Below are positions 53,032-64,000 of a stretch of DNA of 64,000 bases, one piece after another. The position numbers were made by a program, and so were the translations under genes. Position 1 is the stretch's first letter. Each line of letters opens with the position of its first letter. The notes beneath the pieces are model-generated. The model had not been told where the DNA came from. It saw only the letters and a program-made list of their open reading frames with translations, and made no database searches. The stretch lies in NCBI RefSeq assembly GCF_026212465.1, contig NC_080056.1:6976517-7040516 (forward strand), read 5' to 3'. Source of the DNA: Amaranthus tricolor. Its lineage: Eukaryota > Streptophyta > Magnoliopsida > Caryophyllales > Amaranthaceae.

Positions 53032-56000
53032 CTAAGGAAAAGTGAACGAGCCTCCGATTTGATCAGTATCTGATGGAGGTTTAATAGCCACCCAGAGTAG
53101 AGATATTGTGATTGCGAGAAGTCCCGACCATACGAAAACAATTGTCGGTGTTCTTCCTCTTCTTCCCATCAAACCTTTAGCAAAGGGGTATAAATGGGCT
53201 AAGACCCAGAAACTGAAAAATACGCCACCGATCAGCTTACTCCATTGGGGTATAGTACTGTATATTGTGCGGCTAAAACCAACCGCAATTGCTATCAAGT
53301 TTACCATCATTATAAGAATAGGCGGAATCATCAACGATGTCCATTTGACGATGTAAAGGTCAGCGAACTCGTCATCATTGTCATCACCGGCAGATTTAGA
53401 AGTCAAAGTAAACGAGATTTCGATACCAGCAACGACTTTCAGTAAACCTTGGAGCACTGCAGCAAGGTGTGCACTTGTCCCTCCGATTAGCCAAAACTGT
53501 TCGTTCCGCCACCACTCTTCCAATTCGATGCCCGACCATTTAATCTCGAGGACAGCTAGTAAACAAAGTGTCACGGTAATGACCAATAAATAGGTGAGGA
53601 AAGTGACGTTGAGTGTTTGTACTATAAACTGGCCCGAGAAAAGAGAGAGTGCAGGTAAGAAGCAGTATACAATTAGAAAGATGGATGTGAAGGGATAAAT
53701 TCCGACATTAAGGTACGCGATTCTCTGAAGAATCTTCATTTTTGGGCTGGCAAGTAGGGCGTTATTGCGAGAGAAGAAAATCTCGACCGATCCTGTGGCC
53801 CAACGAAGAACCTGATGGAGCCGGTCAGTGAGATTGATAGGGGCGGTCCCACGGAAAGCATCACGCTTCGTGACACAGTAAACGGATTTCCAACCTCTGT
53901 TGTGCATCCTATAACCAGTGACCACATCCTCTGTCACAGAACCATAAATCCAACCCACACGCTCGCCCCATTCGGTTTTATCCTCGTACCAGCAAGAGAT
54001 GGCATTGATTGCTTCAGCGACTGTCGATGCATCAAGCAACTCTCGACCAATTGTGAGTGCACCAGGTGGCCTTCCATTCTTGACAGCAGGGTGATCAGCT
54101 AATGGACGTCCTTGAAACTCTGCTACCGGGATTGAATCAATGAGGAACCTAGAGTTGCCGAATTTCTTGGGAAATGTAGAAAGAGGCATTTCATCGTCGT
54201 CAGAGTCACCCATTCTCAGAGCTCGGTTTTCCTCCGCGAGCCTCTTACGACGAGGGAAGCAGCAGTCCCAGACACTAGGAGCACGGTCTTTTGCACGAGG
54301 TGGATCAAAGCCATAAAGTGCCATCCTTCGGAAAAGGCAACCAGTTCCAACATATACTGGGCCCTGAAGCCCATCAAGGGCCCGCATGTTAACATCAAAG
54401 AAAACGGTATTATTATTGGCATACCGATCAGAGGGGTCAATACCCTCAAACCTTTGAGGGAACTGAACATAACAAATGCGATCCCCACCACGGTCCATCA
54501 TGAAACACATGCCTTCTCTCATTGCTTGGGAGTTGTAAATGTAATGGTCACAGTCCAGATTAAGAATGAAGGGACCATTGGACATGATTGCAGATGCTCT
54601 CACCAAAGCATTCATGGCTCCAGCCTTCTTATTGTGATCATAGCCAGGGCGCTTCTCACGAGATACATATACCAGCATTGGAAGCCGGATGTCGACTTCT
54701 GTAAGGTCAAGAAGCTTGGACTCATCCGGAGCACCAAAAAGTGGTTCTTCACTAGGAGGCTTGAGCATAACCTACATCATTTATTGAAATCAAAAATCAG
54801 CGAAACTGATCCTTGGTCAATAGTTAATCACTTCAAGGGGTTAGCAATCAGAACCAGTCAGACCCCCAACTTTACAAAATTCAGTGCTTGGTTTTAGTTG
54901 TGGTAGTTTCATAAACTAGCCAATCATGCAGAATAACAAAAAGGATCATAGTCCATCAAACTAGCAACAGTTTAATCCTTATATTTAATATGAAATAATA
55001 GAATATTATGCAGAGCCATAAATGATGCTTACCCTCAAAATCCATGTAGCAAATCTCTTACGTAAAGTTTGAAACGTATATGTACATCTTACACGGCGTT
55101 TTATTTTGGTATTAAATGGTGATAATGAAAATGAGTTTTAGTTTTAATAATTATAATATGTGTTATGTCATTCACATGGTAATAGAGCTCTCACACTCAA
55201 ACATGTGTTTTTCTTCAAAATTTTCCACCATCACTAAATACCACATTTTCAAATGGTAATGGATATGTCAGATGAATGGATATTGTGATGAAAATGGCCT
55301 AATTAATCACTTGTGGCAAAGGATCTGTCCGTAAAGAAGTTATCAAATTTACCTGTATGATTCCCGCGTGATCTCCCCTAGAGTGTTCGGAAGAAGGATG
55401 ATTCCACGTACCGGGCCAATGAGTTCCATCAGCCATCCAAGTAGCTTTTGGAATTTTGATAACCTCAAAAGGTTCATCAGTTGGATTTTGTCTCTGAAGT
55501 TTTAAGGCCTTAATTTCCTCCCTAGCATGGTACGCATCAGATCGTCGTCGAATTGACTCGGGCAAACCATTAATTCGAACCTTGAATTCATCATATTCTC
55601 GCTTTAGTCGCCTGCGGTCCTTCACAAAATCTGGACGTACCTTGTTTTTATATGGATCCTTCTTCAGGTTAAAGTAAGATTCGGGATTCCTTGGCTCGAT
55701 ATTATGTTTACGACAGAAAGGAACCCACATATGGGCAAAGCTAGCAGCTTCAGCCATGGCCTCAAAAGTAAGAAGGGCACCACCATCATCAGAAACATAG
55801 CAAGAAAGCTTTTCGACTGGGTAGTCAGCTGCTAGAATCGACAGAATAGTGTTGGCAGTTACGAGAGGGGGCTCTTTCTCTGGATCGGCAGTAGACACAA
55901 AAATATCGATTCCAGGAAGATCAGATCTTCCAGTAGGATTGTTGGGACTAGGTGTCTCAAACTTCTCTTTCAGGACATTGAGATCTGTCGCACGATTAAT

Positions 56001-57313
56001 AGGGCAGAGTTTCGGTAGCTGATCAAGAAGCCATGAAAAGGCAAACCAAATCTCACAAACCACAGACATGCCCCACAGCCATATTGCATCTTCGTTTTTA
56101 TGTTTCACTCTCCAAGCAAGAAATAGGCCCAAAACTGCCATTCGTACGAATATGAGCAACCTGCAATAAGTTAACAGCAAGACAAATAAATACTCCTGAA
56201 AGAACTGTCTGAAATACAACAACTCCGCCTGTAAACGATACTACCAGTCCCAAGCCTGGATAAAAGAGGAGGTGAGCGGTAGTTTAGTAATGTCAAGGAA
56301 CCAACTCAACCAAAAGCTTAAGCTGATGGTTGAAGTCCCATTATATGTTATATACTCTAACAAGTAAGCTTAGTCACATTCAATGATCACGAACCATATA
56401 TTACAAAAGATAGACGAACAGAAAGATTAGATTTATACCGATAAGGACTGAGAACAGCTGCAGGAATCTTCAGTTTCCGAGTAAGTGGCCTCCATGGTTT
56501 GTTCATCAGTTCTTGAGGGTCATGTATATCCCCATCATTGCTATTAACATCATTTGGAGCCCCCTCCTTCGGCCAGATCGCATTTCCGTACCCATAAGTC
56601 CCCTTTGTTTCATACAACCAGCGATTATGGTCGAATTCTGCAGTTTGGCTTCTCATTAACACCGACTTTGTCGATTTCATCAATGACAATCTCCTCTCCA
56701 TTTTCGACATTCCATCTGGAGGAGACGGAAGTGGGAGTGGCCCACCAGTTGCTTCATCCAAGTCGGGACTCTTGTAAGGCTCCTTACAACCAGGGCAAAC
56801 TGAATCTCCGGATTTGATTGCATCGATATAACAATCTCGACAAATCTTGAAATCGCATTCGCAAGGAAGAATATCCTTACCCCTCCCATCACTCACCACA
56901 TTCCCATCACATCCATGGACTGCACAAGATGATCCTTTGGCCCCCGCCATCTGAGGATGACTAGCTTCAGAATCAATCACCTTATCCAAGAGATGGGCCC
57001 TTGTTACACTATTGAATCCTCCTGTGAAAAGAGAGCTGGAAACATATTGTTCCTCAACCCTCTGCGATATAGTGGGATCGGGCATTGGCTGGTTGTCAGG
57101 CGTGGCGGGTATCTGCACAGTATAGTCTGCATATTCGGAGCTTGAAAGTTCACTATCAAGATCATCCCTCGAATAATTCACATAACGACCAGATGAAGTA
57201 CGACGAGCAAAAGTCACAGTCGGGGGAAGGGGAGGTCTAAGTTGTTGCAGCTCGGATGCATCAGTGCTCGATGATAGATTCGATCGACTTTGCTTGAATG
57301 ACTTGGATGCCAT
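53032..57313 (-). CDS. CSLD3: Cellulose synthase-like protein D (CSLD2/CSLD3 clade)
   Basis: Coding exons 57313-56439, 56160-55353 and 54771-53032 join in phase to 1140 residues, the usual CSLD length. CSLD proteins are family-2 glycosyltransferases of Golgi and plasma membrane that make beta-glucan in tip-growing and dividing cells. The N-terminus has [19 protein letters not shown] and a RING-like zinc domain (Cys130, 135, 151, 153, 158, 161, 173, 176). Two membrane segments precede the catalytic domain, whose motifs are Asp416-Asp417, Asp634-Cys-Asp636, Thr841-Glu-Asp843 and Gln881-V-L-R-W885; further membrane spans follow. The end is GGSFTFP. No disruption is visible. CSLD2 and CSLD3 cannot be separated from sequence alone. 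Intron 1 contains a solo miniature LTR. Confidence 0.95.
56291..56362 (-). mobile_element. Solo 72-bp SMART-like LTR in CSLD intron 1
   Basis: On the minus strand it runs TGTTAGAGTATATAAC to CCTTGACA and is exactly 72 bp, the length of the 3' LTR at 46302-46373. It is flanked by the 5-bp duplication AGTAA (56286-56290 and 56363-56367). The inner part differs slightly ('atgggacttcaaccatcagc'). It lies in the 278-bp intron between exons 1 and 2, on the gene's strand. Confidence 0.93.
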
Positions 57314-58280
57314 TTTTTAAGATACCTATCTTTGATCCTATAAAATCAACAAATCAATCAACTTACACTTCTACATTTTTACAATTTGATTAACAAATTT
57401 AACAACCCATCATCAAAAATACATTTGAATCACACTAAAAAGGGTTAAAAAAGTACTTGATCTCAACTTCCATAAGGTCACCCCATATTCAAATCAAGTC
57501 AAAAAGCATCAACACTTGAAAAAAGAGAAAAGGATCACTAGACTTTATAGCAAGAATCAAGTCTCTCACTAGGTAAAAGTTAACACTATTTGCATAGATA
57601 GTGTAACATAATTGAATCGTTAATTTGCTTTTTCTAATTGTGTTCAAAATAATTCAAAAATAGCCTAAAACCGACCCCAATTCGCTATTTTCAATTTCCC
57701 ATGGATCATGTATGATGTAACATTGCAAAACCAAGAAAAAAAGGGGAATTTCCAGCACTAAAATGTAGCATAAAACCTAGAAAAAGTCAAGTTTAACAAG
57801 TACTTTTCCTACTTAGGGAATCAAGTATATGCTTATACTCAGAAACTTTAAAAACAAATCTGAAGTAAACCCACAAACAGTTCCAAACTTTTTTTGAGCA
57901 AACTATTAATTCATTCATCAAAACCAAAAAGAATCAAATCAAAGTAACTTTTTTTCAAATCTTAAAACCCAAAATCAAATGAAAAATGAATCTACCCAAA
58001 ACTTAAAGGTACAAGTAAACAGATTAGAGGAAGCATAAACTATAAATAAAATCAAAACTCAAAACCAGAAGAGCAAAAGAAGCAGGAGAATTAAGAAAAT
58101 GCAAAAACTTACCAATATAAACAACAAGAACAGATCTCTTGGTGGAATCTTAGTATAAAATCCTGAATCTCAACATACTACTCAAATAATGGATTTTGAA
58201 GAAATACAATGATATTGAGATGGGTTTTTAGCATTGGGTAGTAATTTGTGAACAAAAAACTTGAAATCTTATTATATAGA
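57314..58280 (-). promoter_or_regulatory. CSLD 5' UTR with intron, and TATA box
   Basis: The leader is split by a probable intron from 58112 to 57338: donor ATTG|GTAAGT at 58113/58112, acceptor TATAG|GATC at 57338/57337. A TATA box (TATATAAT on the minus strand) lies at 58278-58271, which puts the transcription start near 58240. A leader intron of this kind fits other plant CSLD genes, by general recollection only. Confidence 0.7.
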
Positions 58281-59175
58281 ACAAAAATGGAAAATTTAGC
58301 AAATTAAAAATTCAATCTTTTACTTTTACTACTACTAACTAATGTTATTAGAAAGAAAAAAGGAAAAAAATGTACAAGTAGAAGTAGAAATTATGGAAAA
58401 ATATGATTAATTTGAGTTAAAAAAGGATTACACGGAAAGGGAAAATGGTTCAAACAGCACAGCAGAGTGTGAACTGGAAGTATAGAAAAGCCGGTTGAAT
58501 ACACGCATTAGCACGACATCGTTTTATGTAGCGCGTCAATTTTTTGTATGGAAATTTTCAATTGTTTGAATATTAGGTGTGGTGTGGTATACTTTTTGCC
58601 TAATTTTAAACAACTATTGTTGTCATGAGAAATCATTGCAGTTATATATATTTTTATTTTTAGTTATTCTTTGTATTTTTTTTTTCTATTTGTAAGTTGT
58701 AGGTTTTTTTTTAAAGATTTTTCTTGAGTTGAGGAATTTTTTGACTGTACTATTCTTTATGGGTATAAGCTGTCGTCTTTTTTTCTTCCCCAGATCCTGA
58801 CTATAATTTTTTATGAACGGGATACACTGAATATGATGATAATCTGTAGTAAAAAAAGACAAACGTCTTTTCTTCTTGAACTTAATTACTCCTAATCAAG
58901 ACTTGAGTCCTATTAAAGAATACAACGGCTGAGTAAGGTATATTCAATAACATGGTTTTTGATATAGAAATTTGAATTTAATTTAATTTAGATGGCTTTG
59001 TTTTTATATTTAATTTAATTTAGTTTAAAATCATATCTTAACGTATAAAGATACTATAAAAAAATAAAAAAATAATAAAAAAAAGCATCACACATAATCA
59101 ATTTGATTTTGGTAATGACATCTAAGCAATTACCGCCCTATAATTAATATGGTGATGTCACGTTGGAAAACTTTA
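58281..59175. other. CSLD promoter and upstream intergenic DNA
   Basis: AT-rich with long T and A runs; no gene or element recognised. Confidence 0.4.
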
Positions 59176-59415
59176 CTCCCTCTGTTTTTACTTATTCTTT
59201 TCAAATAAATTTTTTAGTGTCAAATTTTAAATATGAAATCTTATTGATTTATATGAAAAAACATATTCATGTGAGATTCTAATAAATTCGTCTCAATATA
59301 TATTTTCTAAATATCAAATTTTAAGAAAACATATAATTAAACTTATTTTACTTTTAAGTTTGCATTCCGACGTGCGAGAAAAATGAATGAAAAGAACAAA
59401 TGGAAACAAAAAAGG
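59176..59415. mobile_element. Stowaway-like MITE, degenerate
   Basis: TA-flanked, about 240 bp. The left end is CTCCCTCTGTTTTTACTTAT, then TCTTTT; the right end on the minus strand is CTACCTTTTTTGTTTCCATT, then TGTTCTTTT. Pairing is imperfect. Confidence 0.55.
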
Positions 59416-60784
59416 TAGATGTTTAATACTTCATGTATAGACTATAGAGTGATAGATATAGACATAAACTTTATTTGTCACTTTCAATTTACATCATGTT
59501 TTATTTAGGATTTTTACGTGATTTTTCTCATTTCCTTACATAAAACATATCATGACCTTTTAATTTCAATCACACATTTAAATTATTTTCTCATTCCATT
59601 CACATAATTAAAAATTTTTTTATTCAATACGCATTCATTGTACTAAAAAATAAGAACTTCTCAAAGCTATCCTAATGCTAAGTATTTTGCACACCAAGTG
59701 ATTAAAATTCAAAAAAAGCATGATGATTATTCCAATGTTGAGCAAAAAATACTCATGGAATGATATGTTGGGAAAACTCATCCCATGGGTGAAATTTTCA
59801 CCCAACCCATTAAAAAGACTTTTCAATGAAATTTATATCTTATTTTTCGATTCATATAAATTAAATAAAAAATAATACCAAAATTCAAATTTTTTTTCTC
59901 CTTTACGAATAGACACTCATCTTGCATATATTTATCATGAATGGGATAGGAATGTTTTTCTAACCATAAGATAGTTCAAAAAAATTTATGAGATGAAAAT
60001 TTTGGTGGGTATTATACCCCCACCATTAGGATCCGACGGGTCTCAAAAATTAAGACCCAAACCCTTATAAAAGGGGCGGGACTGGGGCGGGTCCTACAGG
60101 GTCCTGGACCCATGACCATCCCTACCCACCATTAGGGATGCACTCATACCCCTTAAAACTTAATTCCAACCCCAAATGATAGTAGTAATCTTTTTGTTCC
60201 ATTAAAATTATATCATTTAACTTAGTTATATTAAAGTCTTTAAAATTAAATAATGTTTTTCAATGAAACAAAGAGAGTATTGTTTAACTCAAAACTATCT
60301 ATTTTTTAAAGTCAAAAAACGCTAATCTACTTATAAACACATGTGCTTCGAGCCGAGCCATGCATGTTGGGCTAGGTCTTATAAATATGCAAGTGTGTAG
60401 ACTAATAGAAAGAGCAAAGTATTAAAAATCATTCTATACTAGATTGGATTGTGGTTTTCCGAAAAAACTCTCATTCTTCAAAATTTTTTAATCAATTATT
60501 ATTATATTCTCATATTTAACTAGCAATATTTGATCAATAAACCTCTCACATAATTTAATCAAACGTTGCAAGTTTTGAGAGTAGAACAAAATATATTATA
60601 ACAAACTATCATACATCACATTGAATTCAATGTTCTTACTTGTAAAGTTGTAATAGATCTAGAGAGTTCATATAAGCAAACAAGTGAACACTTTGTACTT
60701 TGAGGATCATAGAAATTATTGAGGAGTAAGTTAGTCAAGTCACTAGATGAAATTTTGTTACAAAAAACCATTAGTTTGAGTGAC

Positions 60785-60820
<36 letters not shown>

Positions 60821-62154
60821 TTAGTGTATCTTGCTCATAGGATGCGGTCAAAAAGTCTCTCGACTCAAGAAGGATCCTCAGAAAGAAGAAATCCTGCAAT
60901 TACTCGCAAGCCTGCATCTTACAACACAAGTTTAGCCCTTAACAATAATTAACAAGGTGATTTAACAGTCTAACAAAAGCAGTTTGTTCTAAATGATATA
61001 TTTTAAAAGTTAAAACAACAAGATATTTTTACTAATTAATTTACTGAACAATAGCATTATATGGTATAACCGCCCAATCATATATTTGTACTTTAATACT
61101 AAAATTGCTGAAAAATATTTCACCAAACAACCCTCAAGCTTAAAGAAGAAACTCCATCATATAATATGAAGTGCATTTTAGAGATCTTAGAAAATATAAA
61201 TAAATTGATTAATTAAAGCAATAAGCAAAGTATAATTAATGAATAATGGGCATGGCCGATCTCAATCACGATCAAGAAGCAAATAATACATACAATGGTC
61301 ATGCTTACTTTCATGTGCCACCGTCTTATTCCAGCTGCCTGTAATCAACTCATAATAATATTAATATTAATATTAATTAATTATAAGTCCTTTTAAAAAC
61401 ATATTTGCTTTGTTTTGAAATTCTTATTACATTTCACTTATTAATGCTTTATCTTTCAAACTTATTTTATATATTTTACGATTAGTGTAAAAAGAAATAT
61501 AGTAAAATGAAATTTTATTTAAACTTTAAATCGTATAATCGCATATTTTTATAATATTAAATTTTTTAGAATTTTAAGTTATCTATAACTTAAATAAAAA
61601 TAATCAAAATTACGCAATAAATTGCATAAAAATAAGATGTAACTAGTATAATAAAATGAGTATTTTTTAGTCAAATTTCAATAATAGAAGGCAAAAAGTT
61701 AAAAGGAAGAATAAGGAATAAAAAATGCAAGATCTAAGGCGTGAAGTATGGGAATTATGTCTGCTCGTCTTTGTCAACTTGGGACCATTATATCCTCAAC
61801 CTTTTTCTTTTTTGATTAGTTATATCCTCAACCTCATTCTTTATCATTGTTTTTTATTTATTGTTTAATATTAGTAATAATTTCTGATTTAAATGCATTG
61901 TAACTATTATTTATATCAATAATATTCCTTTTATTTTTTATCAATTCAAAAATATTATTTTTACCTTTTGTGTATAAGAAAAAACATAACAAACTAAAAT
62001 CTTATTTTACTCATATTGATGCATATTTTAGTAATATTACAATTTATATTTTTTATTTATGTGCAATAAAAAAATATTGAAAGTCAAAATAGTCTAGAAT
62101 AACACAAAGTATCAAGTACATGGAAAGAGAATATTGTATTTGGCAAAATATTAT
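59416..62154. other. Gene-poor AT-rich region
   Basis: No gene recognised. 60020-60125 is a short GC-rich stretch ('aaaggggcgggactggggcg', 'ggtcctggaccc') like a degenerate repeat tail. 60225-60285 looks like half of a Stowaway-type sequence ('gaaacaaagagagta'). 61400-61670 is AT-rich with loose inverted similarity. Confidence 0.4.
60785..60818 (+). repeat. (TTA)n microsatellite
   Basis: About 11 perfect TTA units. Confidence 0.95.
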
Positions 62155-62415
62155 TAGTTTTATAATCGACATATTTGACCAATCAGCTGTTTAAAAAGAT
62201 ATTCAGTAAAATAAAATACTACTTATCAATAACCCAACAAGCTAATAGCAAGGTAAAATTTACTAGAGCAGCTGTTTCCATTTTTATCTTCAACTTTTCA
62301 ACTAGCAAAAAAATTCATTCACTAAACATTTTGACCAACCAACACGGCAAAAATCAAAAGCTAAAAAAACACTAATCAAAAAGCCGACACAATAGGCATT
62401 TACCAAACACGAATA
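62155..62415. mobile_element. hAT-like MITE (family M1), copy 3, left end worn
   Basis: Has 'accaatcagctgttt', 'aatagcaaggtaaa', 'agcagctgttt', 'ttttgaccaaccaac', 'aaaaagccgacac' and ends 'catttaccaaacacg', in the order of the right part of 28859-29199. Confidence 0.5.
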
Positions 62416-62880
62416 ACCACAAGAACTTTGACCAATTCATATATATTCCTTAATCGACTGCAAAAAACCTTCGGTATAACTTGCAACACATTCTTCATGG
62501 ACCTTTGTTGGACTGGAACACTTGTGGATTACTGGATTTGGTAGCAACTGCAGAAACTAAGAAAAGATGGAAAAAATGTTCATATATAAAGTGTTTCATA
62601 AACTATTCTTTGACAAAAATGACGAATTACAGGCTTAAAACAGAAGTAATAGCGATGAACTAATGAACTAGAAGAAAAAATAACACCGAGGGTTAATAGA
62701 AATTGACGTTCTATCATGACAAGGAACCAGGAATGCTCGAATTTGAACGCCTGCACTCACACGTGCATATGCTTCTTGATCCCTCAACTATGCGTTGTGA
62801 TCTTCGTATATGTAGTTTGATATTTACCAGCTTACCAGCAATCTGTGGCATGTTTCTAAAGTCAGCAGAGTTTCTAATGT

Positions 62881-63268
62881 CTAATAGACGATTTTGTAAG
62901 CGTGCTAGAGTTCAAAGTACAACACAAAGGGAACAGTCAGATTTGCATACCATTCTCCATGTTAAGTCCTCGGGACCCAAAGGCTGAGCTGGACTTGAAT
63001 AAAGGAAATGCCTCGAGTACTGAAAATTTTGAACAATCACATTCATAAGAAAATCTGTAACACAATTTAGCTTCCAGAATGATAACAAATTGAACCGGAA
63101 GATCTTTACATCGAAACATGAAAAGATTTGGAAAACCATAAGAAAAAATTCACAAACCTTGGCCAAGAATTTTTGTTTATCTTTAATTTCTGAAGGACTA
63201 AAACCTTTAAGGTGTGATAAAAGCCAACTGGGTCTCGAGGCATCAGTTGATGAGACGAAAACAGCCAT
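62881..63268 (-). CDS. 3' part of an unrecognised gene (partial)
   Basis: Exons with good splice sites are 63268-63158 (37 codons after an AG acceptor; MAVFVSSTDASRPSWLLSHL, then KGFSPSEIKDKQKFLAK), 63019-62951 (YSRHFLYSSPAQPLGPEDLT, then WRM) and 62904-62881 (HAYKIVY, stop). The frame is continuous. The first ATG lies right after an acceptor, so it may be internal and the gene may begin to the right, beyond or near the window edge. An alternative reading of the middle exon in another frame (LEAFPLFKSSSAFGSRGLNM, then EN) joins a longer open frame to about 62718 (ARLQNRLLDIRNSADFRNMP, then QIAGK). It lacks a consistent upstream exon. No family was recognised. Confidence 0.5.
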
Positions 63269-64000
63269 CTGCATGAACAGCAACAATGAAAATCTTAACA
63301 CATTTGACAACTACAAGTGGCAGACTGACATAAACAACTTGGTAAAACATCAACGCCGAAAATCGTAATCCCAACAATACGCGGCCAGTTACATAAGCTA
63401 AAACAATAATCAACATAAGAGATCGTTAATAACAAAGATAATATGTGGCCATAGATAATACCAATTTACAAATAAGAAATCATTTAATCTTGCGATCCCT
63501 TTTGTTTTGTAGATAAAAACTATGGTGCTTATCTTGTAGTCTTTTAGCAACTTGTTTGTTGTAAAAATCTTGTTAGATAATTTAGTTAACTAATTCAATC
63601 CCATATGCCCTAATCATTTCCAAGCCTCAATAGGACTTTTGATTCATTTATTTCAAAGCTTCTTATACCTCAACTTTGTTGACCCGTTTCGGAACTCTTA
63701 TCTATTAATCCTATATTATTTTCTAGAAAATCTACAACTCATTTCTACAAACTACTTTGCTTTGATCAAAGTAAATCTATCCATAAATAATCCATTTAAA
63801 AAAATAAGACTAAAGAAAAGAAACTTCAAAGTTTAGAAACGACAAGTAACTGGACAGCCGAGAAACAAAAGAATTAATGAGTTTTGTGGGTATCTAACCT
63901 AGTAAAAACCAACCAGCTCTCAGCTAATTTGGACAACGACTTAACTACACCCCCCCCCCCCCCCAATCCATCAAACTTCAGTCTACTATCGGCTTATTCC
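63269..64000. other. Right-edge region, possibly introns of the preceding gene
   Basis: No exon was recognised with confidence. A run of 15 C lies at 63950-63964. Confidence 0.4.

Noticed and set aside
54454..54897. 147-codon plus-strand frame opposite CSLD
   Set aside because: Antisense shadow of a strongly conserved exon.

Overview
This is a stretch of plant nuclear DNA, almost certainly from a eudicot. It is AT-rich, its genes have many introns with GT..AG borders, and it carries plant-only families (CSLD, B-box zinc finger, fasciclin-like protein, plant mobile domain) plus Stowaway, MULE, Ty1/copia and Ty3/gypsy debris. The species cannot be fixed from sequence alone; a Caryophyllales origin is only an impression.

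Layout. 1-2456: a BBX24/25-type B-box gene on the minus strand, last exon(s) beyond the left edge. 3885-6260: a decayed Ty3/gypsy pol split by another insertion. 7767-16275: a complete 17-exon cytosolic lysyl-tRNA synthetase gene. 17161-21674: a 4.5-kb MULE with long terminal inverted repeats, a 9-bp target duplication, a transposase that has lost its catalytic core, and a five-exon plant mobile domain (PMD) pseudogene. 22507-23322: an intronless rhomboid gene like RBL13. 23.6-32 kb: gene-poor, with MITEs, a tandem segmental duplication and a TIR element holding (TAA)n and a captured coding-like fragment. 32300-35620 (minus): a four-exon VOC/glyoxalase-family gene. 36.6-39.9 kb: LTR-like noncoding repeats. 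40037-45277: the complex I subunit NDUFS6 with a 4.8-kb repeat-filled intron. 45960-50311: a nest of elements (copia pol remnant, a 274-bp miniature LTR retrotransposon inside it, and a 3.6-kb plant mariner beside it). 51525-52214 (minus): a FAS1-domain protein. 53032-57313 (minus): a full CSLD cellulose-synthase-like gene with a 5' UTR intron. 58.3-62.8 kb: repeats. 62881-63268 (minus): the end of an unrecognised gene entering from the right.

The host genes are unrelated housekeeping, signalling and wall genes and do not form a pathway. The main interest is in the mobile DNA: a complete SMART/TRIM-like LTR element with a 5-bp target duplication and a same-length solo LTR, also with an exact 5-bp duplication, in a CSLD intron; a DD39D mariner whose ends resemble those of several local Stowaway MITEs and which holds an unexplained antisense open frame; and a MULE whose PMD gene was closed by stops that all look like G:C to A:T transitions. 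Exon borders were deduced by eye from splice sites, reading phase and family resemblance, without transcript data.
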